Source of the DNA: Oerskovia paurometabola
GTDB taxonomy: Bacteria > Actinomycetota > Actinomycetes > Actinomycetales > Cellulomonadaceae
Direction of reading: 5' to 3'
NCBI RefSeq assembly: GCF_016907365.1
Contig: NZ_JAFBBV010000001.1
Location: forward strand, 4,030,001-4,094,000
Length of the DNA stretch: 64,000 nt
The notes under the pieces were generated by a model. That model ran no database searches and was not told the origin of the DNA. It saw nothing but the letters and a program-made list of their open reading frames with translations. How positions within the stretch are numbered: position 1 is the stretch's first letter; the number at the start of each line of letters is the position of its first letter. A program made the translations under genes and the position numbers. Below are positions 1 to 8,213 of this stretch, in pieces.

Positions 1-1
1 C

Positions 2-40
2 GGCCAGTGGGGCGTCTGGAAGGACCTCGGCGCCTGCTGA
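2..40 (+). CDS. C-terminal end of a truncated protein, possibly secreted
   Basis: Only the last 12 codons are in the window, and they read GQWGVWKDLGAC before TGA. The Trp-rich ending that closes on LGAC resembles the C-terminal edge of carbohydrate-binding modules on secreted actinobacterial glycosidases. That is only a resemblance. Strong support that this is a real 3' end comes from the terminator hairpin about 60 bp downstream on the same strand. Confidence 0.4.
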   Translation, partial: GQWGVWKDLGAC

Positions 41-100
41 CGTGAGCACCGAACCGGCGGCCCGCGGGAGAAGGGGCTGACCGGCACCGCACCAGAACCG

Positions 101-135
101 CGCCCGGGCCCCTGGACCACCAGGAGGCCCGGGCG
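101..135 (+). terminator. strong hairpin, probable terminator of the truncated gene
   Basis: CGCCCGGGCC plus CCTGG (101-115) pairs with CCAGG and GGCCCGGGCG (120-135). The stem has 15 pairs, a 4-nt loop and one bulged A at 125. No U tract follows, as is usual for hairpin terminators in very GC-rich actinobacteria. Confidence 0.6.
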
Positions 136-169
136 TCGTGCCGCCCGCCCCGGTCGCACGCCTCCGGGC

Positions 170-266
170 GAGACGGGTGGTCCGGACCGAGACGGGTGGT
201 CGGGCCCGAGACGGGTGGTCCGGCCCGAGACGGGTGCCCGCGCCAGCGTCCGGGAGACCCGTCTGG
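170..266. repeat. 19-bp tandem repeat array (four copies of GAGACGGGTGGTC)
   Basis: GAGACGGGT starts at 170, 189, 208 and 227, exactly 19 bp apart, with the rest of each unit slightly varied. An inverted copy, ACCCGTCT (258-265), closes the array and can pair with the last direct copy. Bases 208-256 are repeated without mismatch at 1454-1502 on the far side of the AbiEi/DUF559 gene. The rest of the 41-458 gap shows no convincing ORF. Confidence 0.85.
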
Positions 267-458
267 CGCCGGAGCACCCATCTCGTGCGCGGTCTACCCG
301 CCCCTGGCTCGTGCGCGATCGCACCGACGATGTCGTACACCGGCGGTCCCGTGGAGTCAGACCGTCCACCGCCCGGAGCCCGACCACAGACCGACGGGTC
401 GTCCACAGCCCGTCCCGGACGACGCCGTCAGGCCGCTGCCGCGGGCACCATCGCGACC

Positions 459-1448
459 ATGACCTCACCGACCCACGACACCGACGCCCTGGCCGCGCTC
501 GCCTCCCGGCAGGGCGGCGTGCTCCTGACCGCGCAGCTCCCTCGCCCCGTCCTGCGCGCCGCGCTCTCCCATGACCTCCTCGAGAAGGTCCGTCATGGCG
601 CCTACCGTTGGAGGGCCCCGGACGAGCCTGCTCCCGGTCACGCGCTCGACAGGCTCCGAGCCGTCGCGCGGATCGAGGCGGTCTCGCGCCAGCTGCAGAG
701 CGCGTTCGTCCTGTGCCAGGACTCGGCAGCCCTCGTGTGGGACCTGCCGCTGTGGCGGGTGCCCGGCCGCGTGCACGTCGTGCAGCAGCACCGTCCCGGC
801 ACGCCGAGGCCGGGCGCGGACCTCGTGCGGCACCTGACGGTGCTCACCCCTGCAGACACCACGGTGCGCCGGGGACGTCTCGTCACGTCGCTCGCCCGGA
901 CGGTCGTCGACTGCGCTCGGACGCTGCCGGCGCTCGACGCGCTCGTGGTCGTCGACGCCGCCCTCCGGCGCGGCGTCCTGCCCGAGGAGCTCAGCCACGT
1001 TCTGGACCGGGTCGGGGGCGGGCGAGGGACCGCGCGGGCCCGGGTCCTCGTGGGCCTCGGCAGCGGGGGCGCGGAGTCGCCCGGCGAGTCGGCAGTCCGG
1101 TTCCACCTGCTGCGGCGCGGACTGCCCGTGCCGACGACCCAGATCCCGGTCGTGACCCGGCTCGGGACGTTCCGCGCCGACCTGGGCTGGCCGCAGTGGC
1201 GGGTGCTCGTCGAGTTCGACGGGTTCGTGAAGTACTCCACGCTCGCCCAGGGCGACCCTGCGAAGGTGCTGTTCGAGGAGAAGCGGCGCCACGAGGGCAT
1301 CGAGGAGGAGGGCTGGCGGGTCCTCCGGGTGACCATGCGGGACCTCATGGACGGCGCTGAGCTCGTCCGGCGTGTGCTGCGTCTTCTCCCGCCGGGCACG
1401 TCGGTCGACGTCGAGCGGCGCCCGCACCTGTGGTTCGGCGGGGTCTGA
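459..1448 (+). CDS. AbiEi-like winged-helix / DUF559-like nuclease-fold protein
   Basis: This is a 329-residue protein. The first 60 residues look like the AbiEi_4 winged helix found in type IV antitoxins and in many stand-alone actinobacterial proteins. The C-terminal third has DUF559/Vsr-like signatures: SPGESAVRFHLLRRG, then RADLGW, VEFDG about ten residues later, and a basic KRRHEG helix, matching a PD-(D/E)XK arrangement. The ATG at 459 is preferred because upstream codons in this frame run through the 19-bp repeats and look non-coding. No AbiEii toxin gene is adjacent, so this is probably an orphan rather than a toxin-antitoxin pair. The function is unknown. A nuclease or DNA-binding role is inferred from the fold. 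Confidence 0.75.
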   Translation: MTSPTHDTDALAALASRQGGVLLTAQLPRPVLRAALSHDLLEKVRHGAYRWRAPDEPAPGHALDRLRAVARIEAVSRQLQSAFVLCQDSAALVWDLPLWRVPGRVHVVQQHRPGTPRPGADLVRHLTVLTPADTTVRRGRLVTSLARTVVDCARTLPALDALVVVDAALRRGVLPEELSHVLDRVGGGRGTARARVLVGLGSGGAESPGESAVRFHLLRRGLPVPTTQIPVVTRLGTFRADLGWPQWRVLVEFDGFVKYSTLAQGDPAKVLFEEKRRHEGIEEEGWRVLRVTMRDLMDGAELVRRVLRLLPPGTSVDVERRPHLWFGGV

Positions 1449-1453
1449 GCCGC

Positions 1454-1552
1454 GAGACGGGTGGTCCGGCCCGAGACGGGTGCCCGCGCCAGCGTCCGGG
1501 AGCCCCGTGTCGGACCGAGACACCCGTCTCACCGCAACGGGTCAGACGGGTG
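1454..1552. repeat. second GAGACGGGT repeat block, reaching into the S4 gene 3' end
   Basis: GAGACGGGT starts at 1454 and 1473, again 19 bp apart. An inverted CACCCGTCTC lies at 1521-1530 and another AGACGGGTGG at about 1544. The last codons of the convergent S4 gene (Pro-Pro-Val-stop) are written in the inverted repeat unit CCACCCGTCTGA, so the repeat sets that protein's C terminus. It lies between two convergent genes and could act as a two-way terminator. Confidence 0.8.
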
Positions 1553-1916
1553 GCAGCTCGCGGCCCCGCAGCTTGTCGATCTCGCGCCGCTCCCGCTTGG
1601 TCGGTCGCCCTGCGCCGCGGTCGCGCACGGGAACGAACGGCACGGCCTCGCGCGGCAGCACGGGCGGGCTGTGATCGACGTACGCCTTCGCGGCCTCGGG
1701 CGCCCCGACCCGCTTGGCGAGCAGCTCGACGACCTCGACGACACGTTCGCGCTCGCCCCCGCGGTAGGTCACGGTGCTCCCGACCCGCACGGTCGCGGAC
1801 GGCTTGACGCGCACCCCGTCGACCTTCACGTGACCGGCACGGCACGCGGCCGTCGCGACCGAACGGCTCTTGGTCAGACGGACCGCCCAGAGCCAGCTGT
1901 CGACCCGCATGCTCAC
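1542..1916 (-). CDS. S4-domain RNA-binding protein (Hsp15/HslR family)
   Basis: This 124-residue protein has an S4 fold at residues 3-65 (RVDSWLWAVRLTKSRSVATA, then GHVKVDG) and a basic tail (GRPTKRERREIDKL). The family binds RNA. Hsp15 recognises free 50S subunits carrying stalled peptidyl-tRNA and helps recycle them. Length and domain order match the family. The start reads MSMRVDSW. It is convergent with the AbiEi/DUF559 gene across the repeat block, and its stop codon lies inside the repeat. Confidence 0.85.
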   Translation of the reverse strand: MSMRVDSWLWAVRLTKSRSVATAACRAGHVKVDGVRVKPSATVRVGSTVTYRGGERERVVEVVELLAKRVGAPEAAKAYVDHSPPVLPREAVPFVPVRDRGAGRPTKRERREIDKLRGRELPPV

Positions 1917-2122
1917 TTCCCTTCCCGACGTCGGACCACCCCAGCGTAGGTGGCTCGCGGCTCCCGCGGGACCGGTCGCAGCGGTCCGACGGCCCGGGCC
2001 TCGAAGCGTCGGCCGTGCGTGCCCGGCCCGTTCGTGCCACGGTGGAACCGACCGGCGACGGCGCCGGTCCGGCCTCGACCGTGTCGTCGGCCGGCGAGCT
2101 CGTTCGACGAACGGAGTGGACC

Positions 2123-2389
2123 ATGTGGTTTCTGTCGTGGATCGTGATCGGACTCATCATGGGCGCCATCGCCCGCGCCATCATGCCGGGCAGGGCAGCG
2201 GGCGGGTGGGTCGTGACCCTGATCGTCGGTGTCGTCGGCGCGTTCGTCGGCGGGTTCATCGGCCGGGCGTTCGGCTCGGACCCCAACCAGGAGTTCTGGT
2301 CGTTCTCGACCTGGTTCTGGGCGTTCATCGGATCGCTCGTCGTCCTGCTGATCTGGGGACTCATCGCGGGGCGCAGGTCGAAGGCCTGA
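2123..2389 (+). CDS. GlsB/YeaQ/YmgE family membrane protein
   Basis: This 88-residue protein is made almost entirely of three hydrophobic helices joined by Gly-rich turns. It carries the family core GAIARAIMPG followed by a GGW..TLIVGVVGAFVGGFIGR segment. Such proteins are small inner-membrane proteins linked to general stress, and their mechanism is unknown. The ATG at 2123 gives a start (MWFLSWIVIGLIMGAIA) typical of the family. The gene stands alone and ends in a strong terminator. Confidence 0.85.
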   Translation: MWFLSWIVIGLIMGAIARAIMPGRAAGGWVVTLIVGVVGAFVGGFIGRAFGSDPNQEFWSFSTWFWAFIGSLVVLLIWGLIAGRRSKA

Positions 2390-2416
2390 CGCACGCTGCG
2401 CCGTCGGGCGTCCTGA

Positions 2417-2450
2417 GGAGGCGCGGCCCGGTCGACCGGGCCGCGCCTCC
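2417..2450 (+). terminator. perfect 34-bp palindrome, terminator
   Basis: The GGAGGCGCGGCCCGGTC arm and its exact complement form a 17-bp perfect palindrome 27 bp after the YeaQ-family stop codon and just before the GNAT cluster. Confidence 0.75.
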
Positions 2451-2507
2451 CCCGACGACCTCGGAAAACCCGTGGACCGCTCGCGCCTCGCGCGAGACGC
2501 TGAGGGC

Positions 2508-3641
2508 ATGAGCCCTCCCACCGAGTCGACGACGACCTGGCGCATCGCCCGGGCCCCGCACCCCGCGGACCTCGACTCCCCCGACGCGTGGGCGTACCAC
2601 GGCGTGGCCGAGATCGAGGCCGAGGTCATGATCGAGGCCCACGGCTACGACGACCTCGCGAACGAGGCCCGCGACGTCCTGGCCGGCATGGACAACCAGC
2701 AGTACGCGACCAAGCAGCGCTTCGTCGCGATCCGCGCGGACGCACCCGAGACACCCCGGCCGCAGGACGTGCTGGGCCACCTGTTCGTCCTCATGATGAC
2801 GAGCAGCAACGAACACCTGGGCGAGCTGTACGTGCAGGTGCGCCCGGCGGCCCGCCGCCAGGGACTGGGCACGGACCTGTGGGACCTGGGCGAACGCCTC
2901 CTGCTCGACGCCGGGCGCACCGTCCTGTTCACCGACACCCAGCACGGCACCGAGCCGCAGCCCGGCCCCGACGCCCTCGAGGCCCGGACCGGCGCGGGCC
3001 GCGTCCCGGCGAACGACCCCGGACCTCGCTTCGTACGGAGCAGGGGGTACGCCCTGGAGCAGGTCGAGCGGCACTCGATCCTGCCGCTGCCCGTCGACCC
3101 CGCGCTGCTGGACCGGCTGCGCGCGCAGGCCGAGGCCGCCGCGGGACCGGACTACCGCACCCTCGTCTGGGAGGACGACGTGCCGCGGGAGTGGCGCGAG
3201 CAGGTCGGGACGCTGTTCACGCGCATGAGCACCGATGCCCCGAACGGGGACATCGACTTCCGTGAGGACCCGTGGGACGCGCGACGCGTGGGCGTCTGGG
3301 CCGACGAGCTCCTGGGCAAGGGCGACGGCCTGCTCATGACGGTCGCCGAGCACGTCCCGTCGGGCACGCTCGCCGCGTTCTCCGTGTTCGCCTACCCCAA
3401 GGACCACCCGTCCTTCGCGTTCCAGGAGGACACGCTGGTCCTGCGCGAGCACCGCGGCCACCGGCTCGGGATGCTCGTCAAGGTCCGGAACCTCGACGAG
3501 CTCACCGCCCGACGCCCCACGACCGAGCGCATCCACACCTGGAACGCCGAGGAGAACGACCACATGCTCGCGATCAACGTCGCCCTGGGCTTCGCGCCCG
3601 CGGGCGCGTACGCCGGCTGGCAGAAGCGGGTGCGCGCGTGA
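2508..3641 (+). CDS. double GNAT N-acetyltransferase, paralogue 1
   Basis: This 377-residue protein has two GNAT folds. The first carries the acetyl-CoA loop VRPAARRQGLGTDLW (about residues 111-125). The second has LREHRGHRLGMLVK and the closing helix NAEENDHMLAINVALGF. The two-fold layout resembles mycothiol synthase (MshD) and related tandem GNAT proteins. The substrate is unknown. The ATG at 2508 is chosen over a GTG at 2472 because homology with the two downstream copies begins just after it. The next paralogue overlaps by 4 bp (GTGA), so the two are translationally coupled. Confidence 0.85.
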   Translation: MSPPTESTTTWRIARAPHPADLDSPDAWAYHGVAEIEAEVMIEAHGYDDLANEARDVLAGMDNQQYATKQRFVAIRADAPETPRPQDVLGHLFVLMMTSSNEHLGELYVQVRPAARRQGLGTDLWDLGERLLLDAGRTVLFTDTQHGTEPQPGPDALEARTGAGRVPANDPGPRFVRSRGYALEQVERHSILPLPVDPALLDRLRAQAEAAAGPDYRTLVWEDDVPREWREQVGTLFTRMSTDAPNGDIDFREDPWDARRVGVWADELLGKGDGLLMTVAEHVPSGTLAAFSVFAYPKDHPSFAFQEDTLVLREHRGHRLGMLVKVRNLDELTARRPTTERIHTWNAEENDHMLAINVALGFAPAGAYAGWQKRVRA

Positions 3642-4813
3642 GCGGCCCGTCGCAGGCCGCGGCTCCGGCATCCTTCTCCGGCCCGACGGCGTGGCGCGTC
3701 GTGCGCGCGCCCGTCCCGGACTCGCTCGACGCGCCCGAGGCGTGGGCGGTACACGGCACCGTGCGCGTGGGCGACGTGATCGACCGGGAGATCCACGGGC
3801 ACGCCGACCTCGGTCTCGACGCGGCGACCGTCCTCGTCACGATGACGGCCCAGCAGGAGTACAAGCGCACCGTCCGGCTCGTCGCGGTGGCCGACGGGGC
3901 CTCGTCCACAGGCGGGCCGGACCCGGCCCCGGTGGCGGGCGACGTCGTCGGGCGCGGGCTCGTCGGCCTTCCCCAGAAGGGGAACACGCACCTCGCGATC
4001 GTGTACGTCGGGGTCGACCCCGCGCACCGCGGCCAGGGGGTCGGGGCGGCGCTCTGGGACGAGTGCCTGCGCATCGCGCGCGACGCCGGGCGCACCGTGC
4101 TCCTGGCCGACTCCGCGCACGCCCCCGAGCCCCCTCCCGGCCCCGGTGCGCTCGACTCGCCGACCGGCAGCGGGCGCGTGCCTCTCGACGACCCGGGCAC
4201 GCGCTTCGCGCTCTCGCGCGGCTTCGCGCTCGAACAGGTCATGCGGCAGTCGACGATCACGCTGCCTCCCCGAGCCGACGTCGTGGACCCGTTGCGCGAC
4301 ACAGCCCTGGCGTCCGCGGGCGACGACTACCGCGTGCACCTCTGGCAGGACACCGTCCCCGAGGAGTGGATCGACGACTTCGCGGTCCTCGAGACCCGCA
4401 TGAGCACCGACGCCCCCAGCGGCGGGCTCGACCTCGAGGAGGACCCGTGGGACGCCGACCGGGTACGCGTCGCCTCGCAGTCGTTCGCCGACCGCGGGCA
4501 GGGATACCTCGTCGCGGTGGCCGAGCACGTCCCGTCGGGGCGGCTCGCCGCGTTCTCGATGGTGTCCTACCCGCACGACCGCCCCGAGGTCGTCATCCAG
4601 GAGGACACCCTGGTCCTGCGCGAGCACCGCGGCCACCGGCTCGGGCTGCTCGCCAAGATCGCCGTGCTCGACGAGCTGGCCCGCGTACGCCCCTCGTCGC
4701 GACGCATCCACACCTGGAACGCGCAGGAGAACCGGCACATGCTCGCGATCAACGAGGCCCTCGGGTTCGAGGTCGCGAGCGTCACCGCGGAGTGGCAGCT
4801 GCGGCTGGTGTGA
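3638..4813 (+). CDS. double GNAT N-acetyltransferase, paralogue 2
   Basis: This 391-residue protein has the same domain plan as its neighbours. The first GNAT fold has VDPAHRGQGVGAALWDE, followed by a shared linker (PEPPPGPGALDSPTGSGRVP) seen in all three copies. The second fold has LREHRGHRLGLLAK and NAQENRHMLAINEALGFEV. It starts at a GTG whose last two bases belong to the TGA of paralogue 1. Retained acetyl-CoA loops in both halves suggest it is active. The substrate is unknown. Confidence 0.85.
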   Translation: MSGPSQAAAPASFSGPTAWRVVRAPVPDSLDAPEAWAVHGTVRVGDVIDREIHGHADLGLDAATVLVTMTAQQEYKRTVRLVAVADGASSTGGPDPAPVAGDVVGRGLVGLPQKGNTHLAIVYVGVDPAHRGQGVGAALWDECLRIARDAGRTVLLADSAHAPEPPPGPGALDSPTGSGRVPLDDPGTRFALSRGFALEQVMRQSTITLPPRADVVDPLRDTALASAGDDYRVHLWQDTVPEEWIDDFAVLETRMSTDAPSGGLDLEEDPWDADRVRVASQSFADRGQGYLVAVAEHVPSGRLAAFSMVSYPHDRPEVVIQEDTLVLREHRGHRLGLLAKIAVLDELARVRPSSRRIHTWNAQENRHMLAINEALGFEVASVTAEWQLRLV

Positions 4814-4880
4814 CGGTGCCCGCCCGGGAGGCACGCAAAATCCGTGGCGGCGGCGGGCGGCGGCCCGCCAGGGTGGACGC

Positions 4881-6089
4881 ATGACGACCACCGACACCGC
4901 CGTTGGGCACGAGGACCCCTGGTCGGCGAGCCCGACCCCGCCGCCCGCACCGCCGACCACGACATGGCGCGCGGTCGACGCACCGCCCGTCGCTCCCGCC
5001 CTGGACCACCCGGACGTCTGGGCCGTGCGGGCGTACACCGACATCGAGCACGACGTGCAGCTCGCGACCTGGGGCTGGACCGACTGGTGGGCGCCGCTGC
5101 CCGTGATGCTGGGCGTCCTCCAGCACCAGGAGTACCAGCGCAAGGTCCTGGTCCTCGCGCTCCCCGAGCAGGTGGTCCCGGGAACGCCCGACGGCGAGGC
5201 CACGCCCAGGCCGCAGGACGTGGGCGGTGCCGCGATCGTGTGGCTCGCGACCGACGCCAACCCCCACCTCGCGTACGTCACTCTCATGGTCCGCCCCACG
5301 CTCGAGGGCCGAGGCATCGGCGAGACGCTCCTGGCCCGCGCCGAGGAGATCGCCCGCGCCGACGGGCGCACCACCGTCATCGTCCCGAGCAACCACTCTC
5401 CCGAGCCCCCGCCCGGCCCCGGCGCACTCGACGCCCCCACCGGCGCAGGCCGTGTGCCCGCCGACTCCCGGGGAGCACGCTTCGCCCGGGGACACGGCTA
5501 CGCCCTCGAGCAGGTCGAGCGCGCCTCCGTGCTGCGCCTGCCCGTCGACCCCGCACGGCTCGACACGCTCGAGCACGAGGCGACCCGGGCAGCGGGCGAC
5601 GACTACCGACTGCACACCTGGTGGGACGAGGTGCCGACCACGTGGCAGGACCAGGTCGCGATCCTGTGGACCCGCATGAGCACCGACGTCCCCTCCGCGG
5701 ACCTGGACGTCGAGGAGAGCCCGTGGGACGCGGCCCGCGTCCGCTCCTACCTGGCCGACATGGCCGGACGCCACCAGCACGTGCTCGTCACGGTCGCCGA
5801 GCACGTCGCCACCCGGACGCTCACCGCGTTCTCGGTGCTCCAGATCCCCGTGTCGGACGTCCCGTTCGCCTTCCAGGAGGACACGCTCGTGCTGCGCGAG
5901 CACCGAGGCAACCGCCTCGGGATGCTCGTCAAGGTCGCCAACCTGCGCGCCTACGCCGAGCGACGCCCCGGCGAGCGGCGCATCAACACGTGGAACGCCC
6001 AGGAGAACGAGCACATGCTCGCGATCAACGTCGCGCTCGGCTTCGAGCCCGTCGGGGTCGCGGCCGTGTGGCAGAAGAAGCTCGCCTGA
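4881..6089 (+). CDS. double GNAT N-acetyltransferase, paralogue 3
   Basis: This 402-residue protein begins with a Pro-rich stretch of about 30 residues that the other two copies lack. The first GNAT fold has VRPTLEGRGIGETLLARAEE and the second LREHRGNRLGMLVK and NAQENEHMLAINVALGFEP. It is separated from paralogue 2 by 67 bp and followed by a strong hairpin, so the three genes probably form one transcript that arose by tandem duplication. The substrates are unknown. Confidence 0.85.
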   Translation: MTTTDTAVGHEDPWSASPTPPPAPPTTTWRAVDAPPVAPALDHPDVWAVRAYTDIEHDVQLATWGWTDWWAPLPVMLGVLQHQEYQRKVLVLALPEQVVPGTPDGEATPRPQDVGGAAIVWLATDANPHLAYVTLMVRPTLEGRGIGETLLARAEEIARADGRTTVIVPSNHSPEPPPGPGALDAPTGAGRVPADSRGARFARGHGYALEQVERASVLRLPVDPARLDTLEHEATRAAGDDYRLHTWWDEVPTTWQDQVAILWTRMSTDVPSADLDVEESPWDAARVRSYLADMAGRHQHVLVTVAEHVATRTLTAFSVLQIPVSDVPFAFQEDTLVLREHRGNRLGMLVKVANLRAYAERRPGERRINTWNAQENEHMLAINVALGFEPVGVAAVWQKKLA

Positions 6090-6120
6090 CCCGATCCTCG
6101 GCGGCCACGCCGCGCCGGGA

Positions 6121-6160
6121 CGTGCACGCCCGACGGACGCTCCGGCGTCGGGCGTGCACG
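6121..6160 (+). terminator. 15-bp perfect stem terminator after the GNAT cluster
   Basis: CGTGCACGCCCGACG (6121-6135) pairs with CGTCGGGCGTGCACG (6146-6160) around a 10-nt loop. It sits 31 bp after the stop of the third GNAT gene. Confidence 0.8.
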
Positions 6161-6302
6161 GTTGTCCGGCAGCGCACCTCACAACCGCTCGCACCGTGAG
6201 CCACCAGGACAACCCTGCAGGTCGCGGCCTACGGTGGTCGGGTCCGGCCAAGACCCCGCGACACCCCACGACCCCCACCGACCAGGGAGCAGCGAGACCA
6301 TC

Positions 6303-8009
6303 GTGAGCACTGCGAGCACACCGCCGATCGACGCCACCACCACTCCCGCCTGGGCCGACCTCACGGCCCACCAGGCCGCGCTGTCCCCCGACCTGCGCAC
6401 CTGGTTCGCCCAGGACCCGGGCCGCGCCGACCGCCTCACGTTCGACGCCGCCGACCTCCACGTCGACCTGTCGAAGAACCTCGTGACCGACGAGACGCTC
6501 GAGCTGCTCGTGCGCCTCGCGGACGACGTCGACCTGGTCGGGCGCCGCGACGCCATGTTCCGCGGCGACCACATCAACGTGACCGAGGACCGCGCCGTGC
6601 TGCACACCGCGCTGCGCCGCCCGTCCGGGGCGACCCCGGAGCTGACCGTCGACGGCCAGGACGTGGACCACGACGTGCACGCCGAGCTCGCCAAGGTCTA
6701 CGCGTTCGCCGACAAGGTGCGCTCGGGCGAGTGGACGGGCGTCACGGGCGAGCGCGTGCGCACGGTCGTGAACATCGGCATCGGCGGGTCCGACCTGGGC
6801 CCTGTCATGGCCTACGAGGCCCTGCTGCCCTACAAGGCCGAGGACCTCGACGTCCGGTTCGTGTCCAACATCGACCCGACCGACGTCGCCGAGAAGACCG
6901 CGGGCCTCGACCCGCGCACCACGCTGTTCATCGTCGCGTCCAAGACGTTCGGGACGCTCGAGACCCTGACCAACGCGCGCCTCGCACGCGACTGGCTCTG
7001 GACCGAGCTCACGGCCGTCGGGGCCCTCGCCGCGGACGCGGACGACGCAGCCCGCGCCGAGGCCGTCGGCAAGCACTTCGTCGCGGTCTCCACGGCCCTC
7101 GACAAGGTCGCGGCGTTCGGGATCGACCCCGCCAACGCGTTCGGCTTCTGGGACTGGGTCGGCGGGCGCTACTCGGTCGACTCCGCGATCGGCACGTCGC
7201 TCGCGATCGCGATCGGCCCGGCCCGCTTCGAGGAGTTCCTCGCCGGCTTCCACGCGATCGACGAGCACTTCCGCACCGCGCCCCTCGCGCAGAACGTGCC
7301 CGCGCTCATGGGCCTGCTCAACGTGTGGAACGTCAACTTCCTCGGCGCGCACACCCACGCCGTGCTGCCCTACGCGCAGTACCTGCACCGCTTCCCCGCG
7401 TACCTGCAGCAGCTCACCATGGAGTCCAACGGCAAGTCCGTGCGCTGGGACGGGTCGCCCGTCACGACCGACACCGGCGAGGTCTTCTGGGGCGAGCCCG
7501 GCACCAACGGGCAGCACGCGTTCTACCAGCTCATCCACCAGGGCACGCGCCTGATCCCCGCGGACTTCATCGCCGTGGCGAACCCGGCGCACCCGCTGGT
7601 GGACTCCTCGGCGGGCGGGGTCGACGTGCACTCGCTGTTCCTCGCGAACTTCTTCGCGCAGACCAAGGCCCTCGCGTTCGGCAAGACGGCCGACGAGGTC
7701 CGCGCCGAGGGCACTGCCGAGGACCTCGTGAGCGCCCGCGTGTTCTCGGGCAACCGCCCGACGACGTCGATCCTCGCGCCCGCGCTCACGCCCTCGGTCC
7801 TGGGCCAGCTCATCGCGCTCTACGAGCACATCACGTTCGTCCAGGGCGTCGTGTGGGGCATCGACTCGTTCGACCAGTGGGGCGTCGAGCTCGGCAAGAA
7901 GCTCGCGAACGAGATCGCCCCGGCCGTCGCCGGCGACGCGGCCGCGCTCGCCGAGCAGGACCCGTCGACGCAGGCGCTCATCGGCTGGTACCTGGAACAG
8001 CGGAGCTGA
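6303..8009 (+). CDS. pgi: glucose-6-phosphate isomerase
   Basis: This 568-residue cytoplasmic enzyme interconverts glucose 6-phosphate and fructose 6-phosphate in glycolysis and gluconeogenesis. Both SIS phosphosugar-binding regions are present: [19 protein letters not shown] near residue 155 and [11 protein letters not shown] near residue 283. The family motif [13 protein letters not shown] is near residue 450. The length matches long bacterial Pgi. The GTG at 6303 is chosen because the protein aligns with the family soon after it and a GGGAG lies upstream. It is monocistronic and convergent with a lipoprotein gene across a repeat-rich gap. Confidence 0.97.
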   Translation: MSTASTPPIDATTTPAWADLTAHQAALSPDLRTWFAQDPGRADRLTFDAADLHVDLSKNLVTDETLELLVRLADDVDLVGRRDAMFRGDHINVTEDRAVLHTALRRPSGATPELTVDGQDVDHDVHAELAKVYAFADKVRSGEWTGVTGERVRTVVNIGIGGSDLGPVMAYEALLPYKAEDLDVRFVSNIDPTDVAEKTAGLDPRTTLFIVASKTFGTLETLTNARLARDWLWTELTAVGALAADADDAARAEAVGKHFVAVSTALDKVAAFGIDPANAFGFWDWVGGRYSVDSAIGTSLAIAIGPARFEEFLAGFHAIDEHFRTAPLAQNVPALMGLLNVWNVNFLGAHTHAVLPYAQYLHRFPAYLQQLTMESNGKSVRWDGSPVTTDTGEVFWGEPGTNGQHAFYQLIHQGTRLIPADFIAVANPAHPLVDSSAGGVDVHSLFLANFFAQTKALAFGKTADEVRAEGTAEDLVSARVFSGNRPTTSILAPALTPSVLGQLIALYEHITFVQGVVWGIDSFDQWGVELGKKLANEIAPAVAGDAAALAEQDPSTQALIGWYLEQRS

Positions 8010-8029
8010 CGCAGACCCGTCTCCTGGCC

Positions 8030-8092
8030 GGCTGACGGCTGCCGGCTACCGGCTGCCGGCTGCCGGCTGCCGGCTGCCGGCTGCCGGCTGCC
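8030..8092. repeat. nine tandem heptamers, consensus GGCTGCC
   Basis: Nine consecutive 7-bp units run from 8030 to 8092. The first is GGCTGAC, the third GGCTACC and the other seven are GGCTGCC. They lie directly between the pgi 3' end and the adjacent inverted repeat. A looser GGCTAG-rich run follows the inverted repeat at 8172-8216. Confidence 0.9.
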
Positions 8093-8109
8093 GAGCATGC
8101 GGTTGTCGT

Positions 8110-8173
8110 CCGTCGAGCATGCGGTTGGCGTCGTGATTCACCTGATTCACGACGCCAACCGCATGCTCGACGG
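8110..8173. repeat. 27-bp perfect inverted repeat, GAGCATGCGGTTG family
   Basis: Arms 8110-8136 and 8147-8173 are exact complements around a 10-nt loop. A partial direct copy (CCGAGCATGCGGTTG) precedes the left arm at 8091-8105. The same core occurs at 52590-52671. It sits between convergent pgi and the lipoprotein gene, so it could end both transcripts. Confidence 0.9.
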
Positions 8174-8213
8174 CTAGGCAGGCGGCTAGGCGGCTCGGCA
8201 GCTAGACGGGCGG

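Noticed and set aside
170..266. A CRISPR array of 19-bp repeats
   Set aside because: The repeats are head to tail with no unique spacers and end in an inverted copy, so they are a tandem array.
138..458. A longer start for the AbiEi/DUF559 protein at 138
   Set aside because: The upstream codons translate the 19-bp repeats and give a low-complexity stretch unlike the family.
4782..7829. A 1015-codon minus-strand open frame across GNAT 3 and pgi
   Set aside because: It is antisense to strongly conserved coding sequence and has no family signature. Long antisense frames are common at this GC content.
8030..8092. A CRISPR array
   Set aside because: The units are contiguous heptamers without spacers, and no cas gene is in the window.
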